From Rhodospirillaceae bacterium (lineage in GTDB: Bacteria; Pseudomonadota; Alphaproteobacteria; Rhodospirillales; Rhodospirillaceae): DNA of 64,000 nt. Of the stretch, positions 45,586 through 55,145 are shown in pieces. The translations under genes and the position numbers were made by a program. How positions within the stretch are numbered: the first letter of the stretch is position 1; each line of letters starts with the position of its first letter. The DNA lies in NCBI GenBank assembly GCA_947476925.1, contig CANJSF010000004.1, positions 62,001-126,000 of the forward strand, given 5' to 3'. The notes beneath the pieces were generated by a model. The model did no database searches. It was given only the letters and a program-made list of their open reading frames with translations, and had not been told where the DNA came from.

Positions 45586-46791
45586 TTACGGGCTCGCGGA
45601 GGGTTGCGCACCGGGGCTCGACGCGCCGTTTGATGGAGCACGCAGCAACCACATATCGCCATCGCGTGAGAGGTCTAGGTCAATTTGGCGCATGGCAAAC
45701 TGAAGTTGTGTTTCGTCGCCTGCATAGGTCACAGTGACCTGAACCAACGCCTTACTGATGGCGTCAAGATCGACCTTCTCAACCACCGGCACGCGCGCAA
45801 GCCGCGACTTAATGCCCAGCCATTCTTGCAATGAATTCACCGGGATCAGCGCCGATATCTTCCCGCCTGCGCCGAATCGCAATGTATTGCGTTGCTTCCA
45901 GTGATCTTCAATCGGCCGCATGGCATCGATAGCCGCTGCCTTAAAAGAGTCTGCGCGCGTTTTTTCGTCAGCACCTGAAACAGTGGAATTGATTTGGACA
46001 TCGAAGACGTCGCCCAGCGGGCGAATTTCGGTCATTGTCACATTTAAGCTGTCGCCCGCCAGTGTCGCGCGGGCAATCAGCGCGCCAGCCGCACCGTATT
46101 TGGCCGCCAGCTTCATCACTGCTTCCCGGTCTTTGGCTAAAGCCTGATCGACCGATACCATTGCAATGTCTTGCAAGTCGCCCAACGGCAAAGTGACAGG
46201 CACTAGGCCGTCATGCGGCAAAATGGCACTCCAAGCATCCCGCCAGGTATTGCCGTCTTGCCACAGTTCCGCCGCACTACCGGTGCGCTCTTGGAACAAG
46301 GGGAGGACAATCATCGGGCGACTGGGTGTTTCGGCAAAAGGAATATTTTGGGCGCGCAAGAATGTCCGAATCGAAACCGGGTCAAAGCGTACCGTTAAGT
46401 CGGCCAAGTAACGCACTGCCGACGAGCGCTCGTTGGCGACCGAGAACTCCAAGACCATATCGATAATCTTGTTGGCATCAGGCGAAGCAATCGCTGCCCA
46501 ATTTTCGCGCAGACTCATGCGCTCGACCAACCTCCGGAAAGCCGCCACGCGTCCTTGCGTCAATCCGCGTTCGCGGGCTTCCGTCACGCTTCCTGCCGTC
46601 ACATCAACCGGGACATTGCGCACTAAAAACGGATCAGTGATCACCTCTGCGGCTGCAGGAGCTTGAACCGGCGCAGGCGCAGATGCCGAGTCTGTTGTCA
46701 TCTGGGCCATGGCGGGCCATCCGGACACCAACAGCAGCCCCACAGCCACGCAAAACCAGCCGGCAATGCGCGCGGTTTGGCGGCTTGCCAT
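45586..46791 (-). CDS. DUF2066 exported protein
   Basis: 401 residues from the ATG at 46791, chosen because the signal peptide (GWFCVAVGLLLVSGWPAMA-QM) then lies at the N-terminus; ATGs at 46833 and 46875 are alternatives. The DUF2066 core is VPVDVTAGSVTEARERGLTQGRVAAFRRLVERM and the later YLADLTVRFDPVSIRTFL. Role unknown. Its usual place in Alphaproteobacteria is beside hda and purM, as here. Overlaps nothing but faces divergent purM. Confidence 0.85.
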   Translation of the reverse strand: MASRQTARIAGWFCVAVGLLLVSGWPAMAQMTTDSASAPAPVQAPAAAEVITDPFLVRNVPVDVTAGSVTEARERGLTQGRVAAFRRLVERMSLRENWAAIASPDANKIIDMVLEFSVANERSSAVRYLADLTVRFDPVSIRTFLRAQNIPFAETPSRPMIVLPLFQERTGSAAELWQDGNTWRDAWSAILPHDGLVPVTLPLGDLQDIAMVSVDQALAKDREAVMKLAAKYGAAGALIARATLAGDSLNVTMTEIRPLGDVFDVQINSTVSGADEKTRADSFKAAAIDAMRPIEDHWKQRNTLRFGAGGKISALIPVNSLQEWLGIKSRLARVPVVEKVDLDAISKALVQVTVTYAGDETQLQFAMRQIDLDLSRDGDMWLLRAPSNGASSPGAQPSASP

Positions 46792-46855
46792 TGGGCGATG
46801 TTTCAGTATGTTGCCCACGCTCTCATATTCCATAGCCATTATCGGTCCGCTTTCA

Positions 46856-47974
46856 GTGAACGAGCCACGAGGCAACGGTTTAACCTACAACGACGCCGGG
46901 GTCGACTATTCCAAGATCGACCCCTTGAAGATCGACGCCCAGCGCGCGGCACGCGAAACCGCCGGCAATCTTCGGCACCACAACCTGACTGAAATCCCAG
47001 CCTCGCGCGGCGAATCGGCGTACGTGGTCGACATGGGCGATTTCCTGCTCGCGTCGATTACCGAATGCCTTGGCACCAAAGTGCTAATCGCCGACGCCAT
47101 GCGGCCCATCACCGGCAAAACCTATTTCGACGCGCTCGCCCAAGACACGCTGGCGATGGCGATTAACGACATCATCACCGTTGGGGCTACGCCGATTTCG
47201 GTGCAGGCCTATTGGGCGGCGGGAAGCAGCGAGTGGTTTGACGATAAACAACGCGCGGCTGATCTCGTTCGCGGCTGGAAAGCGGCCTGCGACCGCTGCA
47301 ACGTTGCTTGGGGTGGTGGCGAGACACCCAGCCTTGGGGGCGTGGTCAATGCCAGCACCATCGACCTGGCGGCATCGTGCATCGGTGTTGTGCGCCCGAA
47401 AGAGCGACTGACGATTGCCGACAAACTTGTGGCGGGCGATGCCATTGTATTGCTGGCCTCCAGCGGTATTCATGCCAATGGCGTGTCGCTGGCGCGCAAA
47501 GTGGCCGCGGGTGCTGCTGAAGGCTACAAGGCCAAATTGAGTGACGGCCGCCTGTACGGCGATGCGCTGCTCGACCCAACCGTGTTGTATTCGCCCGTTA
47601 CTGAGGCTCTATTCGCCGCAGGCATAATCCCACACTACTGCGCCAACATTACCGGCCACGGGTGGCGCAAACTCATGCGCCACCCGGCGGCGTTTACATA
47701 TCGCTTTCACAAAATCGCACCCGTGCCGCCGGTGCTGGCTTACCTGCAGCAGGCAGCAGGCATGAGTGACACCGACGCTTACGGCACGTTCAATATGGGT
47801 GCAGGCTTTGCGTTATTCGTCGACTCTGCGCAGGTTGACCAAACCGTCGCTACGGCAAAAGCAGCGGGCATTGATGCTTGGATTGCCGGCCGTGTCGAAC
47901 ACGGCCCCAAGAGCGTGGTGATCGAGCCGATCAGCGTCACCTACACAGATGCCGACATGCATCTGCGAGCCTAA
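46856..47974 (+). CDS. purM: Divergent PurM-family phosphoribosylaminoimidazole synthetase
   Basis: 372 residues from the GTG at 46856. PurM family shown by LTYNDAGVDYSKIDPL, MAINDIITVGATPISVQAYWAAG, VAWGGGETPSLGG, SSGIHANGVSLARK, ITGHGWRKLM and YGTFNMGAGFALF. It lacks the usual Gly-rich GGFG segment, and the DGVGTK loop is ECLGTK, so it belongs to a divergent subgroup. Should close FGAM to AIR in purine synthesis. Faces purN with a four-base tail overlap. Confidence 0.78.
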   Translation: MNEPRGNGLTYNDAGVDYSKIDPLKIDAQRAARETAGNLRHHNLTEIPASRGESAYVVDMGDFLLASITECLGTKVLIADAMRPITGKTYFDALAQDTLAMAINDIITVGATPISVQAYWAAGSSEWFDDKQRAADLVRGWKAACDRCNVAWGGGETPSLGGVVNASTIDLAASCIGVVRPKERLTIADKLVAGDAIVLLASSGIHANGVSLARKVAAGAAEGYKAKLSDGRLYGDALLDPTVLYSPVTEALFAAGIIPHYCANITGHGWRKLMRHPAAFTYRFHKIAPVPPVLAYLQQAAGMSDTDAYGTFNMGAGFALFVDSAQVDQTVATAKAAGIDAWIAGRVEHGPKSVVIEPISVTYTDADMHLRA

Positions 47975-48591
47975 AGCCCATCCAAATCAATTTTCCCCGA
48001 GATAATATCGACCAGCACACGCGGGTACATCTCTTGCTCTTTGGCTTGCACGCGCGCGGCTAAGGTGTCGGGGGTGTCGCCTGCTTCAACAGGGACTTCG
48101 GCTTGGGCGACGATGGGGCCATGATCGTACTCACCATCAACAATGTGAATCGTTGCACCGCTGAGCTTATCGCCCGCCTTCAGCACCGCTTCATGCACAT
48201 GCTTGCCGTACATCCCCTGCCCGCCGAACTTCGGCAGCAGCGCCGGGTGAACATTCAAGATGCGTTTCGAATAGGCTGCGAGCGTTTGAGGGCCGAGCTT
48301 GCGCATGTACCCTGCCAGCACCACTACATCGACATTGGCCGTTTTCAGCTCGCGCGCCATAGCTGAGTCGAGCGCATCTTCCGAGCCCAGCTTCGTCGCA
48401 CTGAGATGCAGCCAAGGGACGCCTTGTAAATCGGCCCAGGCAATTGCGCCGCAATCGCGGTTATTGCTGATCAGCAACGCCGGCTCGGCCTGCAGCCAGC
48501 CCTGACGGCACGCCACCACAATCGCCCGCATGTTGGTTCCATTGTGCGAGGCGAGGAACCCCAAACGCGGTCGCGGTGGCAGCGGTGCCAT
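47971..48591 (-). CDS. purN: Phosphoribosylglycinamide formyltransferase
   Basis: 206 residues. GART fold: LGFLASHNGTNMRAIV (the usual GSN loop is here GTN), VVLAGYMRKL, the catalytic Asn and His in LNVHPALLPKFGGQGMYG, and Asp in HIVDGEYDHGPIVAQ. Transfers formyl from 10-formyl-THF to GAR. Convergent with purM and followed upstream by ndk. Confidence 0.9.
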   Translation of the reverse strand: MAPLPPRPRLGFLASHNGTNMRAIVVACRQGWLQAEPALLISNNRDCGAIAWADLQGVPWLHLSATKLGSEDALDSAMARELKTANVDVVVLAGYMRKLGPQTLAAYSKRILNVHPALLPKFGGQGMYGKHVHEAVLKAGDKLSGATIHIVDGEYDHGPIVAQAEVPVEAGDTPDTLAARVQAKEQEMYPRVLVDIISGKIDLDGL

Positions 48592-48600
48592 GGCCGGTGG

Positions 48601-49023
48601 TTAGCCGACGATTTCGAGGCCAGAGAAGAAGTACGCAATTTCAACGGCGGCGTTCTCGGGCGAATCAGACCCGTGGGCCGAGTTGGCTTCGATTGATTCG
48701 GCAAATGTTTTGCGAATGGTACCGACAGCGGCATTGGCGGGGTTTGTGGCGCCCATGATTTCGCGGTTACGCGCCACGGCGTTTTCGCCTTCGAGCACTT
48801 GCACCACAACCGGGCCAGAGGTCATGAACGAGACCAAGCTGCCAAAGAAGGGGCGTTCTTTGTGCACGCCATAAAACTCTTCGGCTTGGCCGCGCGTCAT
48901 GTGGATGCGCTTTTGTGCGACAATGCGAAGGCCGCCTTCTTCCAGCAGGGCGTTGATTTTGCCCGTCAGATTGCGGCGGGTGGCGTCTGGTTTAATGATC
49001 GAAAAAGTGCGTTGAACGGCCAT
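48601..49023 (-). CDS. ndk: Nucleoside diphosphate kinase
   Basis: 140 residues. [44 protein letters not shown], and the phospho-His in [13 protein letters not shown]. Transfers gamma phosphate from NTP to NDP. Full length. purN follows nine bp downstream. Confidence 0.97.
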   Translation of the reverse strand: MAVQRTFSIIKPDATRRNLTGKINALLEEGGLRIVAQKRIHMTRGQAEEFYGVHKERPFFGSLVSFMTSGPVVVQVLEGENAVARNREIMGATNPANAAVGTIRKTFAESIEANSAHGSDSPENAAVEIAYFFSGLEIVG

Positions 49024-49114
49024 GGGAACTCGCTTGTGTGATGAGGATCAGGGTTAAAATCGGGCGGGTTATAGACGGACCTGGCCATACGCGCAACGGA
49101 GGCCACACAACCGC

Positions 49115-49564
49115 TTAACTCGCCTTCTCGCTCCAGCCTCCGGCCTCGTTTTGCTGCCAGTAATGAAGCTCGTGGCCCGCCTCTTTGGCCAGTTTCCAGC
49201 GTTCACGGGCCTGGGCCACTGCTTCGGCGGCATTGCCGTCAAACAGGTCAAGGCAGCGCTCAAACGAGCCCTGAAAGGCGGCCGCCATACCGTCAGTGAG
49301 CACCAACACCCCCGCCCCATTGGGGTTTTCTTCTTTGTCGGTGAGCCAAATGGGTTGGCTGCCCTCGAAGCCATCTTTGGCGGAGCCGTGAGGCAGCCAA
49401 GAATTGGGATTATAGGTCCAGAGATGATTGGCCAAAGCCTCGATGCGGTCTTCCGAAGCGGCCATCACCACCGCGCGCTTTCCCGATTGCAATACGCGCT
49501 CAAGCAACACCGGCAGAGCGCGTTCAAGCGGCGAGCTTTGAAGATGATAGAAGTCCACTCTCAT
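49115..49564 (-). CDS. holC: DNA polymerase III chi subunit
   Basis: 149 residues from the ATG at 49564 (MRVDFYHLQSS). HolC: LERALPVLLERVLQSGKRAVVMAASEDRIEALANHLWTY, WLPHGSAKDG and the helix ERWKLAKEAGHELHYW. Links the clamp loader to SSB. Alone on the minus strand between degP and ndk. Confidence 0.92.
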   Translation of the reverse strand: MRVDFYHLQSSPLERALPVLLERVLQSGKRAVVMAASEDRIEALANHLWTYNPNSWLPHGSAKDGFEGSQPIWLTDKEENPNGAGVLVLTDGMAAAFQGSFERCLDLFDGNAAEAVAQARERWKLAKEAGHELHYWQQNEAGGWSEKAS

Positions 49565-49629
49565 CAGAACATTCTCATTGGTCGCATTTTCCACGCCAAG
49601 CGAAAGTTCACTTTTCGGGAAAAACGCTC

Positions 49630-51081
49630 CTATCCCATCAACTTCACGCCGACGTAGCCAACCTTTTTACCCGACAACACACGCAACAACACCGATTTGC
49701 GTTTGTCTTGTTTGGCTTTGGCGATGGCGGATTTGGCATCGGCAGCGTTCATGACGGGCACTTGTTGAATTTCATCGATGACATCTCCATTGCTGATGCC
49801 CTTCTCTTCGGCGTCGCTATCGTCATCAACATCGACGACCAACAAACCCTCAACGCCATCGGCCAAGTCGAACTGCTTGCGAATACGATCAGTGATCGGA
49901 GTGACGGTGAGGCCCAAGTCAGCCAACTGAATGCGCTCGGCCTTACGCATATCTTCCGGCGACACCATCGCCGTCACGGCAGGCGCTGATTCTTTTAGCT
50001 CCATGACCTTCACCTTAAGCGACACGGGTTTTCCCTTACGCCAAATGTTAAGGTCGACCGTTTTGTCGATAGGCGTTTCGGCCACCACGCGCGGCAGGGC
50101 GCGCATTTTATCGACAGGCTTTTGGTCGAAGGACAAAATGATATCGCCCGTCTCAAGGCCTGCTTTAGCCGCCGGGCCGTCTGGCATCACTTCAGCGATC
50201 ATGGCGCCGCGCGCTTTATCAAGACCAATGCTCTCGGCCATCTCGGGGCTGACGGATTGGATTTGCACTCCCAGCCAGCCGCGCCGCGTGCGCCCGTATT
50301 GGCGTAAGCTGGCCAACACCGGCTTCACCAGGTTTGCTGCAGCCGCAAAGCCAACACCAACAGACATGCCCGAGGGCGAAAAGATTGCGGTGTTGATGCC
50401 GATGACTTCGCCGTCCAAGTTAAACAATGGTCCGCCGGAATTCCCCTTGTTGATCGCCGCATCGGTTTGCAAAAAGTCGTCGTACTGGCCCGCATCAATG
50501 TCGCGGGCGCGCGCCGATATAATGCCCGCGGTGACGGTGCCGCCAAGACCGAACGGATTGCCAATGGCCACGGCCCAGTCACCTACACGCACCTTGTCGG
50601 AATCACCCCACGGCACGGCAGTCAGCGACTTGGTCGTGGTAATTTTCAAAAGCGCGATATCAACTTTCTCGTCGCGGCCAACCAACTTGGCGTCGAGCAC
50701 CGTGTCATCAGCGAGAGTGACCGAGATTTTCTCGGCGCCCTCGACGACATGATTATTGGTGACGATGTAGCCAGCCTTGTCGATAATGAAACCCGAACCG
50801 AGTGATGTTTGCTTGCGCTTTTTCCCCCGGTTTGGAACATCGCCGGGGTCGCCATTGCGGCGTTTATCGAATTCCTTGAACCAGTCTTGGAACGGCTCAG
50901 CCTCGTCCATATCGTCCATTTCGCCTTTGCCTTGGACTGTTTGCGAGGTGGAGATATTGACGACAGCTGGCAATAATTTGGCGGTAAGGTCGGCAAATGA
51001 CTCGGTGGGCACGCGCGCTTCGGCTGCGCCAATAACGAGCGCGCCAACCGCAAGGATGGCCGCGTATAAATGTCGGAACAC
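49630..51081 (-). CDS. degP: Do-like periplasmic serine protease (DegP/DegQ)
   Basis: 483 residues. Signal peptide (LYAAILAVGALVIGAAEA). Trypsin-like domain with His111 in IVTNNHVVEGA, Asp141 in DIALLKI and Ser215 in NKGNSGGPLF, then two PDZ domains (ending LLVVDVDDDSDAEEKGISNGDVIDEI). Degrades and chaperones misfolded envelope proteins. Downstream of hflC after a hairpin; probably its own promoter. Confidence 0.95.
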   Translation of the reverse strand: MFRHLYAAILAVGALVIGAAEARVPTESFADLTAKLLPAVVNISTSQTVQGKGEMDDMDEAEPFQDWFKEFDKRRNGDPGDVPNRGKKRKQTSLGSGFIIDKAGYIVTNNHVVEGAEKISVTLADDTVLDAKLVGRDEKVDIALLKITTTKSLTAVPWGDSDKVRVGDWAVAIGNPFGLGGTVTAGIISARARDIDAGQYDDFLQTDAAINKGNSGGPLFNLDGEVIGINTAIFSPSGMSVGVGFAAAANLVKPVLASLRQYGRTRRGWLGVQIQSVSPEMAESIGLDKARGAMIAEVMPDGPAAKAGLETGDIILSFDQKPVDKMRALPRVVAETPIDKTVDLNIWRKGKPVSLKVKVMELKESAPAVTAMVSPEDMRKAERIQLADLGLTVTPITDRIRKQFDLADGVEGLLVVDVDDDSDAEEKGISNGDVIDEIQQVPVMNAADAKSAIAKAKQDKRKSVLLRVLSGKKVGYVGVKLMG

Positions 51082-51138
51082 AAAACGCTCCTGTAAAATG
51101 GAGGAAAGCGCTCGGCGCAGCGCCAGAGCCTACTCTTA

Positions 51139-51152
51139 GGCCATTAATGGCC
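51139..51152. repeat. 14-bp palindrome upstream of degP
   Basis: GGCCATTAATGGCC is a perfect palindrome 58 bp before the degP start, in the short space after the hflC terminator. It could be an operator in the degP promoter. Confidence 0.35.
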
Positions 51153-51204
51153 CAAATAGGCCCTATTCGCAACACGTCCTAAGTCAAGTTGGCCCAAACG
51201 ACAT

Positions 51205-51232
51205 CGGGCCCCGTTCCAAGGAACGAGGCCCG
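51205..51232 (-). terminator. Hairpin after hflC
   Basis: CGGGCCCCGTTCC (51205-51217) and GGAACGAGGCCCG (51220-51232) form a 13-bp stem with one G-T pair and a two-base loop, 31 bp after the hflC stop. The tail is only weakly T-rich, so termination may be partial and may let some transcription reach degP. Confidence 0.6.
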
Positions 51233-51263
51233 AGCAGTGAATATACAAACTCAGGCAGTGGCG

Positions 51264-52136
51264 CTATCGCGCGCCCGCCGGCAGTTTGTTGAAGTACTTG
51301 AAAAACTCAGAATCGGGGCTGAGCACCATTGTCGTTCCAGCACCCATCGAACCTCGATAGGCCTCCATGGCGCGGAAGAACGAGTAGAACTCAGCGTCTT
51401 TGCCTTGGGCGGTATTCAGGATTTTGCGGCTTTCGGCCTCACCGGTACCCAGCAACGTCTGAAGCTCTTTCTCAGCCTCGGCGATGATCACTGTGCGCTC
51501 GCGATCGGCTTCAGCTTCGATGCGCGACTTCGACTCTTGGCCCAAACCGCGAGCTTGCGCAGCTTCAGCCACGCGGTCTGAGCGCATGCGGTTGTAAGTT
51601 GATTGCAAGACTTGCTCGGTTAAGTCGGTGCGGCCAATGCGCACCTCAACCAGCTCGATGCCAAACTCGGGCGCACGACGGCGCACGACCTCGGTGATAT
51701 CTTTCATCATCGACGAGCGTTGATCACCCAGCAGGTTTTGCAGGTTTGCACGGCCAACACGGTCGCGCACCGCGCCATTGAGAATATTTCCAAACCGGTC
51801 GCGGAATGTCGCTTCAGACTTGACCGTTTGATAAAACTTCAACGGATCGACAATTTTGTACCGCGCGAAAGAATCGACATTAATCCGGCGCTGGTCCACC
51901 AGCACCATGTCTTGCCCGGCGGGGTCAAGGTCGAGAATTCGTGCGTCGAAGTATTCGACGTTCTGGATAAACGGCACTTTGAAGCTGAGGCCGGGCTCGC
52001 TGACGACGTCCTTCGGATTACCGAATTGAACAACAATAGCGACTTGCGTTTGTTGCACCGTGAAAAAGGAGCTAGACGCCAGCACTAAGATTACGAGACC
52101 AACGATTGCAAATAGAATGGTGCGGGGCGAGTTCAT
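51264..52136 (-). CDS. hflC: FtsH protease modulator HflC
   Basis: 290 residues. N-terminal anchor (RTILFAIVGLVILVLASSSFF), SPFH/band 7 domain (TQVAIVVQFGNPKDVVSEPGLSFKVPF) and a long coiled helix (AEAAQARGLGQESKSRIEAEADRERTVIIAEAEKE). With HflK it forms a cage around FtsH. Overlaps the hflK stop by four bases. Confidence 0.95.
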   Translation of the reverse strand: MNSPRTILFAIVGLVILVLASSSFFTVQQTQVAIVVQFGNPKDVVSEPGLSFKVPFIQNVEYFDARILDLDPAGQDMVLVDQRRINVDSFARYKIVDPLKFYQTVKSEATFRDRFGNILNGAVRDRVGRANLQNLLGDQRSSMMKDITEVVRRRAPEFGIELVEVRIGRTDLTEQVLQSTYNRMRSDRVAEAAQARGLGQESKSRIEAEADRERTVIIAEAEKELQTLLGTGEAESRKILNTAQGKDAEFYSFFRAMEAYRGSMGAGTTMVLSPDSEFFKYFNKLPAGAR

Positions 52137-53275
52137 TGTGGGGCTCCCTGCGCAGCTGGCGCTCGTTTTTGGATTTCAGGTAATGGTAAATACGGCACAA
52201 CACCATTGCCGCCCTTACTGTCCATAATCACCTTATCGGCCTTGCCCAGCACTTCTTGCATCGTCTCGAGGTACATGCGGCGCGCGGTAATGTCTTTATT
52301 GGTGACGTAGGTATTGTAGAACGCCGTGAAGCGAGCTGCTTGACCTTCGGCTTCTTTCACAAGGCGCTCTTTTTGCGCTTCGGCGTTTTGTACCATGCGG
52401 GCCGCATCACCCTTCGCGCGGGGAACAATGTCATTGCGGTAAGCATTGGCTTCGTTGATCAAGCGCTCGCGGTCTTGGTTGGCACGCTGAACGTCATCAA
52501 ACGCATCGCGCACTTCCTTGGGCGGCTCAGCCGCTTGGATTTGCAAATCCAGAATCGTCACGCCAGCTTTGTAGGTGTCGATAATCGTCTGCAATAATTC
52601 TTCCGATGTTTGCGCCACAGATTCGCGCTCGCGTGTCAGAATGGCTTGCAACGCCGTACGGCCGACGATCTCGCGCACCGCGCTTTCAGAGGCAACCTTT
52701 ACAGTGGCTTCCGGGTCGCGGATGTTGAACAAGAACTCGCCGGCATCACGAATGCGCCACTGCACGGTGTATTTAACGTCGACGATGTTTTCATCGCCTG
52801 TCAGCATCAAACTTTCTTGGGGCACATCGCGGCTATTTTGGCCGCCCGGCGCGCCCCTGAAACCCACCGTGATTTGATTGGTCTGGGTGACTTTCGGTTT
52901 GATCACCTCGCCAATCGGCGTTGGGAACCAATAGTTCAAACCGGGCTGGGTGGTTTTGACATACTTGCCAAATAACAACTCAACGCCCTGCTCATCGGGC
53001 TGAACACGGTAAAAACCGCTTACACCCCACAAGCCCAATACAATGGCTGCAGCCAACAAAAAGCCGCGCCCGGTCCCCATGCCGCCAGGGATTAATCGGC
53101 GCACACTGTCTTGGCTGCGACGAATGAGGTCTTCCAGATCGGGGGGTTGACCACCACCGCGACCGCCCCAGGGGTTGCCACCGCTACCCCACGGATTATT
53201 GCCGCCGCCTCCACCGCCACCGCTACCTCCGCCACTGCCGCCGCCGCCCCAGGGGCCTTGCTGCTTGTAAGCCAT
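52133..53275 (-). CDS. hflK: FtsH protease modulator HflK
   Basis: 380 residues from the ATG at 53275 (MAYKQQGPWGG). A Gly-rich N-terminus with runs of Gly and NPWG motifs, one membrane span (GRGFLLAAAIVLGLWGVSGFY), the SPFH domain and a coiled-coil (NQDRERLINEANAYRNDIVPRAKGDAARMV). Partner of HflC. Divergent from mrp. Confidence 0.95.
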   Translation of the reverse strand: MAYKQQGPWGGGGSGGGSGGGGGGGNNPWGSGGNPWGGRGGGQPPDLEDLIRRSQDSVRRLIPGGMGTGRGFLLAAAIVLGLWGVSGFYRVQPDEQGVELLFGKYVKTTQPGLNYWFPTPIGEVIKPKVTQTNQITVGFRGAPGGQNSRDVPQESLMLTGDENIVDVKYTVQWRIRDAGEFLFNIRDPEATVKVASESAVREIVGRTALQAILTRERESVAQTSEELLQTIIDTYKAGVTILDLQIQAAEPPKEVRDAFDDVQRANQDRERLINEANAYRNDIVPRAKGDAARMVQNAEAQKERLVKEAEGQAARFTAFYNTYVTNKDITARRMYLETMQEVLGKADKVIMDSKGGNGVVPYLPLPEIQKRAPAAQGAPQ

Positions 53276-53496
53276 GTCGTTTTCCATCGGTGTCGTCATC
53301 CCAGAAATATTAACGTTCGATCTTATCGAGATATAGGCCGTGAGTCCGCGAGAAACAAAGGCATTTGCGATAATGACCTTCAAATCTGCCACATGAGGGC
53401 TTATAGGACACCCCCATCACAGCCGCAACGCGACCGCACCCAACGGCTCGGCCCCTATTGCATCTCATATTGGTTCGAAAACCACGGATTTCAACG

Positions 53497-54618
53497 ATGT
53501 CGGCACCTACCAGCAATGAAATAACAAATGCCCTTAAAGGCATCGATTCCGGCACTGGCGGCCTGGACATTGTAGCGCGCGGCTGGGTGAAAGATGTGCT
53601 GTGCAAAGACGGCCACGTCACCGTCACCCTTGAAGTCCCCGCAGCGCTCGGCCCAAAGCTCGAGCCCGTGCGCCAAGCCGCCGAAAAGGCGGTACACGAT
53701 ATGGCAGGTGTAATTTCGGCCACCGTCGTTCTGACGGCTGAGCGTAGCGCGCAAACGCCAGCGGCTGCCAAAGGTGGGGCACCTAAGGGTACCGGGCGCA
53801 TCGAACTGCCCAACGTCAAATACATCGTCGCTGTTGCTTCAGGCAAAGGCGGCGTAGGCAAATCTACCACCGCGACCAACCTCGCCGTCGCCCTGGCAAA
53901 GCTTGGGCGTAAAGTCGCGATATTTGATGCCGATATTTTTGGACCATCGCAGCCTCGCTTACTCGGCGTATCGAAACTCAAACCCAGTTCTGACGGCGAC
54001 AAAGTTTACCCGCTGGATGTGCATGGCGTAAAAGTGATGTCGATCGGCTTCATGATTGCCGAAGACAGCCCGGTCGTTTGGCGCGGCCCTATGGTGATGG
54101 GCGCGCTGGAACAAATGCTGCGCGACGTCGCCTGGGGCGAGTTGGATGTCATGATCGTCGATATGCCGCCCGGCACAGGCGATACGCAACTAACGATGTC
54201 GCAGCGAGTACCATTGGCAGGGGCGATTATTGTATCCACGCCGCAAGACATTGCACTTTTGGATGCGCGCAAAGGCTTGAATATGTTCCGCCGCGTCGAG
54301 GTGCCGATATTGGGGATTATCGAAAACATGAGTTATCATGTGTGCTCGAATTGCGGGCACCGCGAAGATATCTTCGACCACGGCGGCGCGCATCGTACAG
54401 CTGACGAACTCAATGCCGACTTCCTGGGCGAAATTCCGCTCGATTTGCAAATCCGCCTGACATCTGACAACGGTATGCCAATCGTAATCTCACAGCCCGA
54501 CAGCCCGCACGCCAAAGCTTATTTAGCGATTGCCGAAAAAGTTTGGGCGAAACTGAGCGCCGGTCAGGTGCAAAAGCCAGCGCCCAAAATTAACTTGGGC
54601 AAGATGTTTGGAGTTTAG
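53497..54618 (+). CDS. Mrp/ApbC Fe-S cluster carrier ATPase
   Basis: 373 residues from the ATG at 53497. N-terminal DUF59/MIP18-like domain, then a ParA-type P-loop: ASGKGGVGKSTTATNLAVAL (deviant Walker A), FDADIFGPSQPRLLG, and VDMPPGTGDTQLT. The cluster-binding CxxC is CSNCGH. Delivers [4Fe-4S] clusters to apo-proteins. Its stop overlaps the folA stop tail to tail (TTAG). Confidence 0.96.
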   Translation: MSAPTSNEITNALKGIDSGTGGLDIVARGWVKDVLCKDGHVTVTLEVPAALGPKLEPVRQAAEKAVHDMAGVISATVVLTAERSAQTPAAAKGGAPKGTGRIELPNVKYIVAVASGKGGVGKSTTATNLAVALAKLGRKVAIFDADIFGPSQPRLLGVSKLKPSSDGDKVYPLDVHGVKVMSIGFMIAEDSPVVWRGPMVMGALEQMLRDVAWGELDVMIVDMPPGTGDTQLTMSQRVPLAGAIIVSTPQDIALLDARKGLNMFRRVEVPILGIIENMSYHVCSNCGHREDIFDHGGAHRTADELNADFLGEIPLDLQIRLTSDNGMPIVISQPDSPHAKAYLAIAEKVWAKLSAGQVQKPAPKINLGKMFGV

Positions 54619-55145
54619 GCCCGCTCGTAGGTCAGAAAGCTAAAGTCTGGCTCGCCGGGTATTTCATTTTTATGCGGTGCGCGGCGCGTTTCGTGCCAAC
54701 CCGTCAAATCAAGTTCGAGCTTGGTATCGCCTTTATATGCGCGATGCACTTCTGTTAGATAAATACGCTGCGCATGTGGCAGAGCCAGAGCGTAAATCTC
54801 AGCTCCGCCAATCACCATCACCTCATCGACACCTGTGCGGTGGGCGTCTTCGTACCCCAACGCCAAGGCAGTGTGCATATCGTGGGCGACCACAATCCCT
54901 TCGGCTGTCCAGTTTACATCGCGCGTGACGACAATGTTGGTGCGGCGTGGCAGCGGCTTGCCAATCGACGCGTAGGTTTTGCGCCCCATAATAATGGGTT
55001 TGCCGACCGTCTGTTTTTTGAAAAACTTTAGGTCTTCGGAAATATGCCATGGCAGTTTGCCGTCCACGCCGATCACCCCATTCTGGGCACGCGCGACGAT
55101 CAGCGCGATGACTATGCGGGGAGTAATTGATTCAACGTCAGCCAT
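54615..55145 (-). CDS. folA: Dihydrofolate reductase
   Basis: 176 residues. NGVIGVDGKLPWHISEDLKFFKKQT with the substrate Asp/Glu helix, PIIMGRKTYASIGKPLPRRTNIVVTRD, and VMVIGGAEIYALALP. Reduces dihydrofolate with NADPH. Its start lies inside the end of the MFS pump gene (8-bp overlap), making it the last gene of thyA-emrA-emrB-folA. Confidence 0.96.
   Translation of the reverse strand: MADVESITPRIVIALIVARAQNGVIGVDGKLPWHISEDLKFFKKQTVGKPIIMGRKTYASIGKPLPRRTNIVVTRDVNWTAEGIVVAHDMHTALALGYEDAHRTGVDEVMVIGGAEIYALALPHAQRIYLTEVHRAYKGDTKLELDLTGWHETRRAPHKNEIPGEPDFSFLTYERA

Noticed and set aside
53310-54002. Minus-strand 230-codon frame
   Set aside because: Shadow of mrp, whose P-loop and CxxC are clear.
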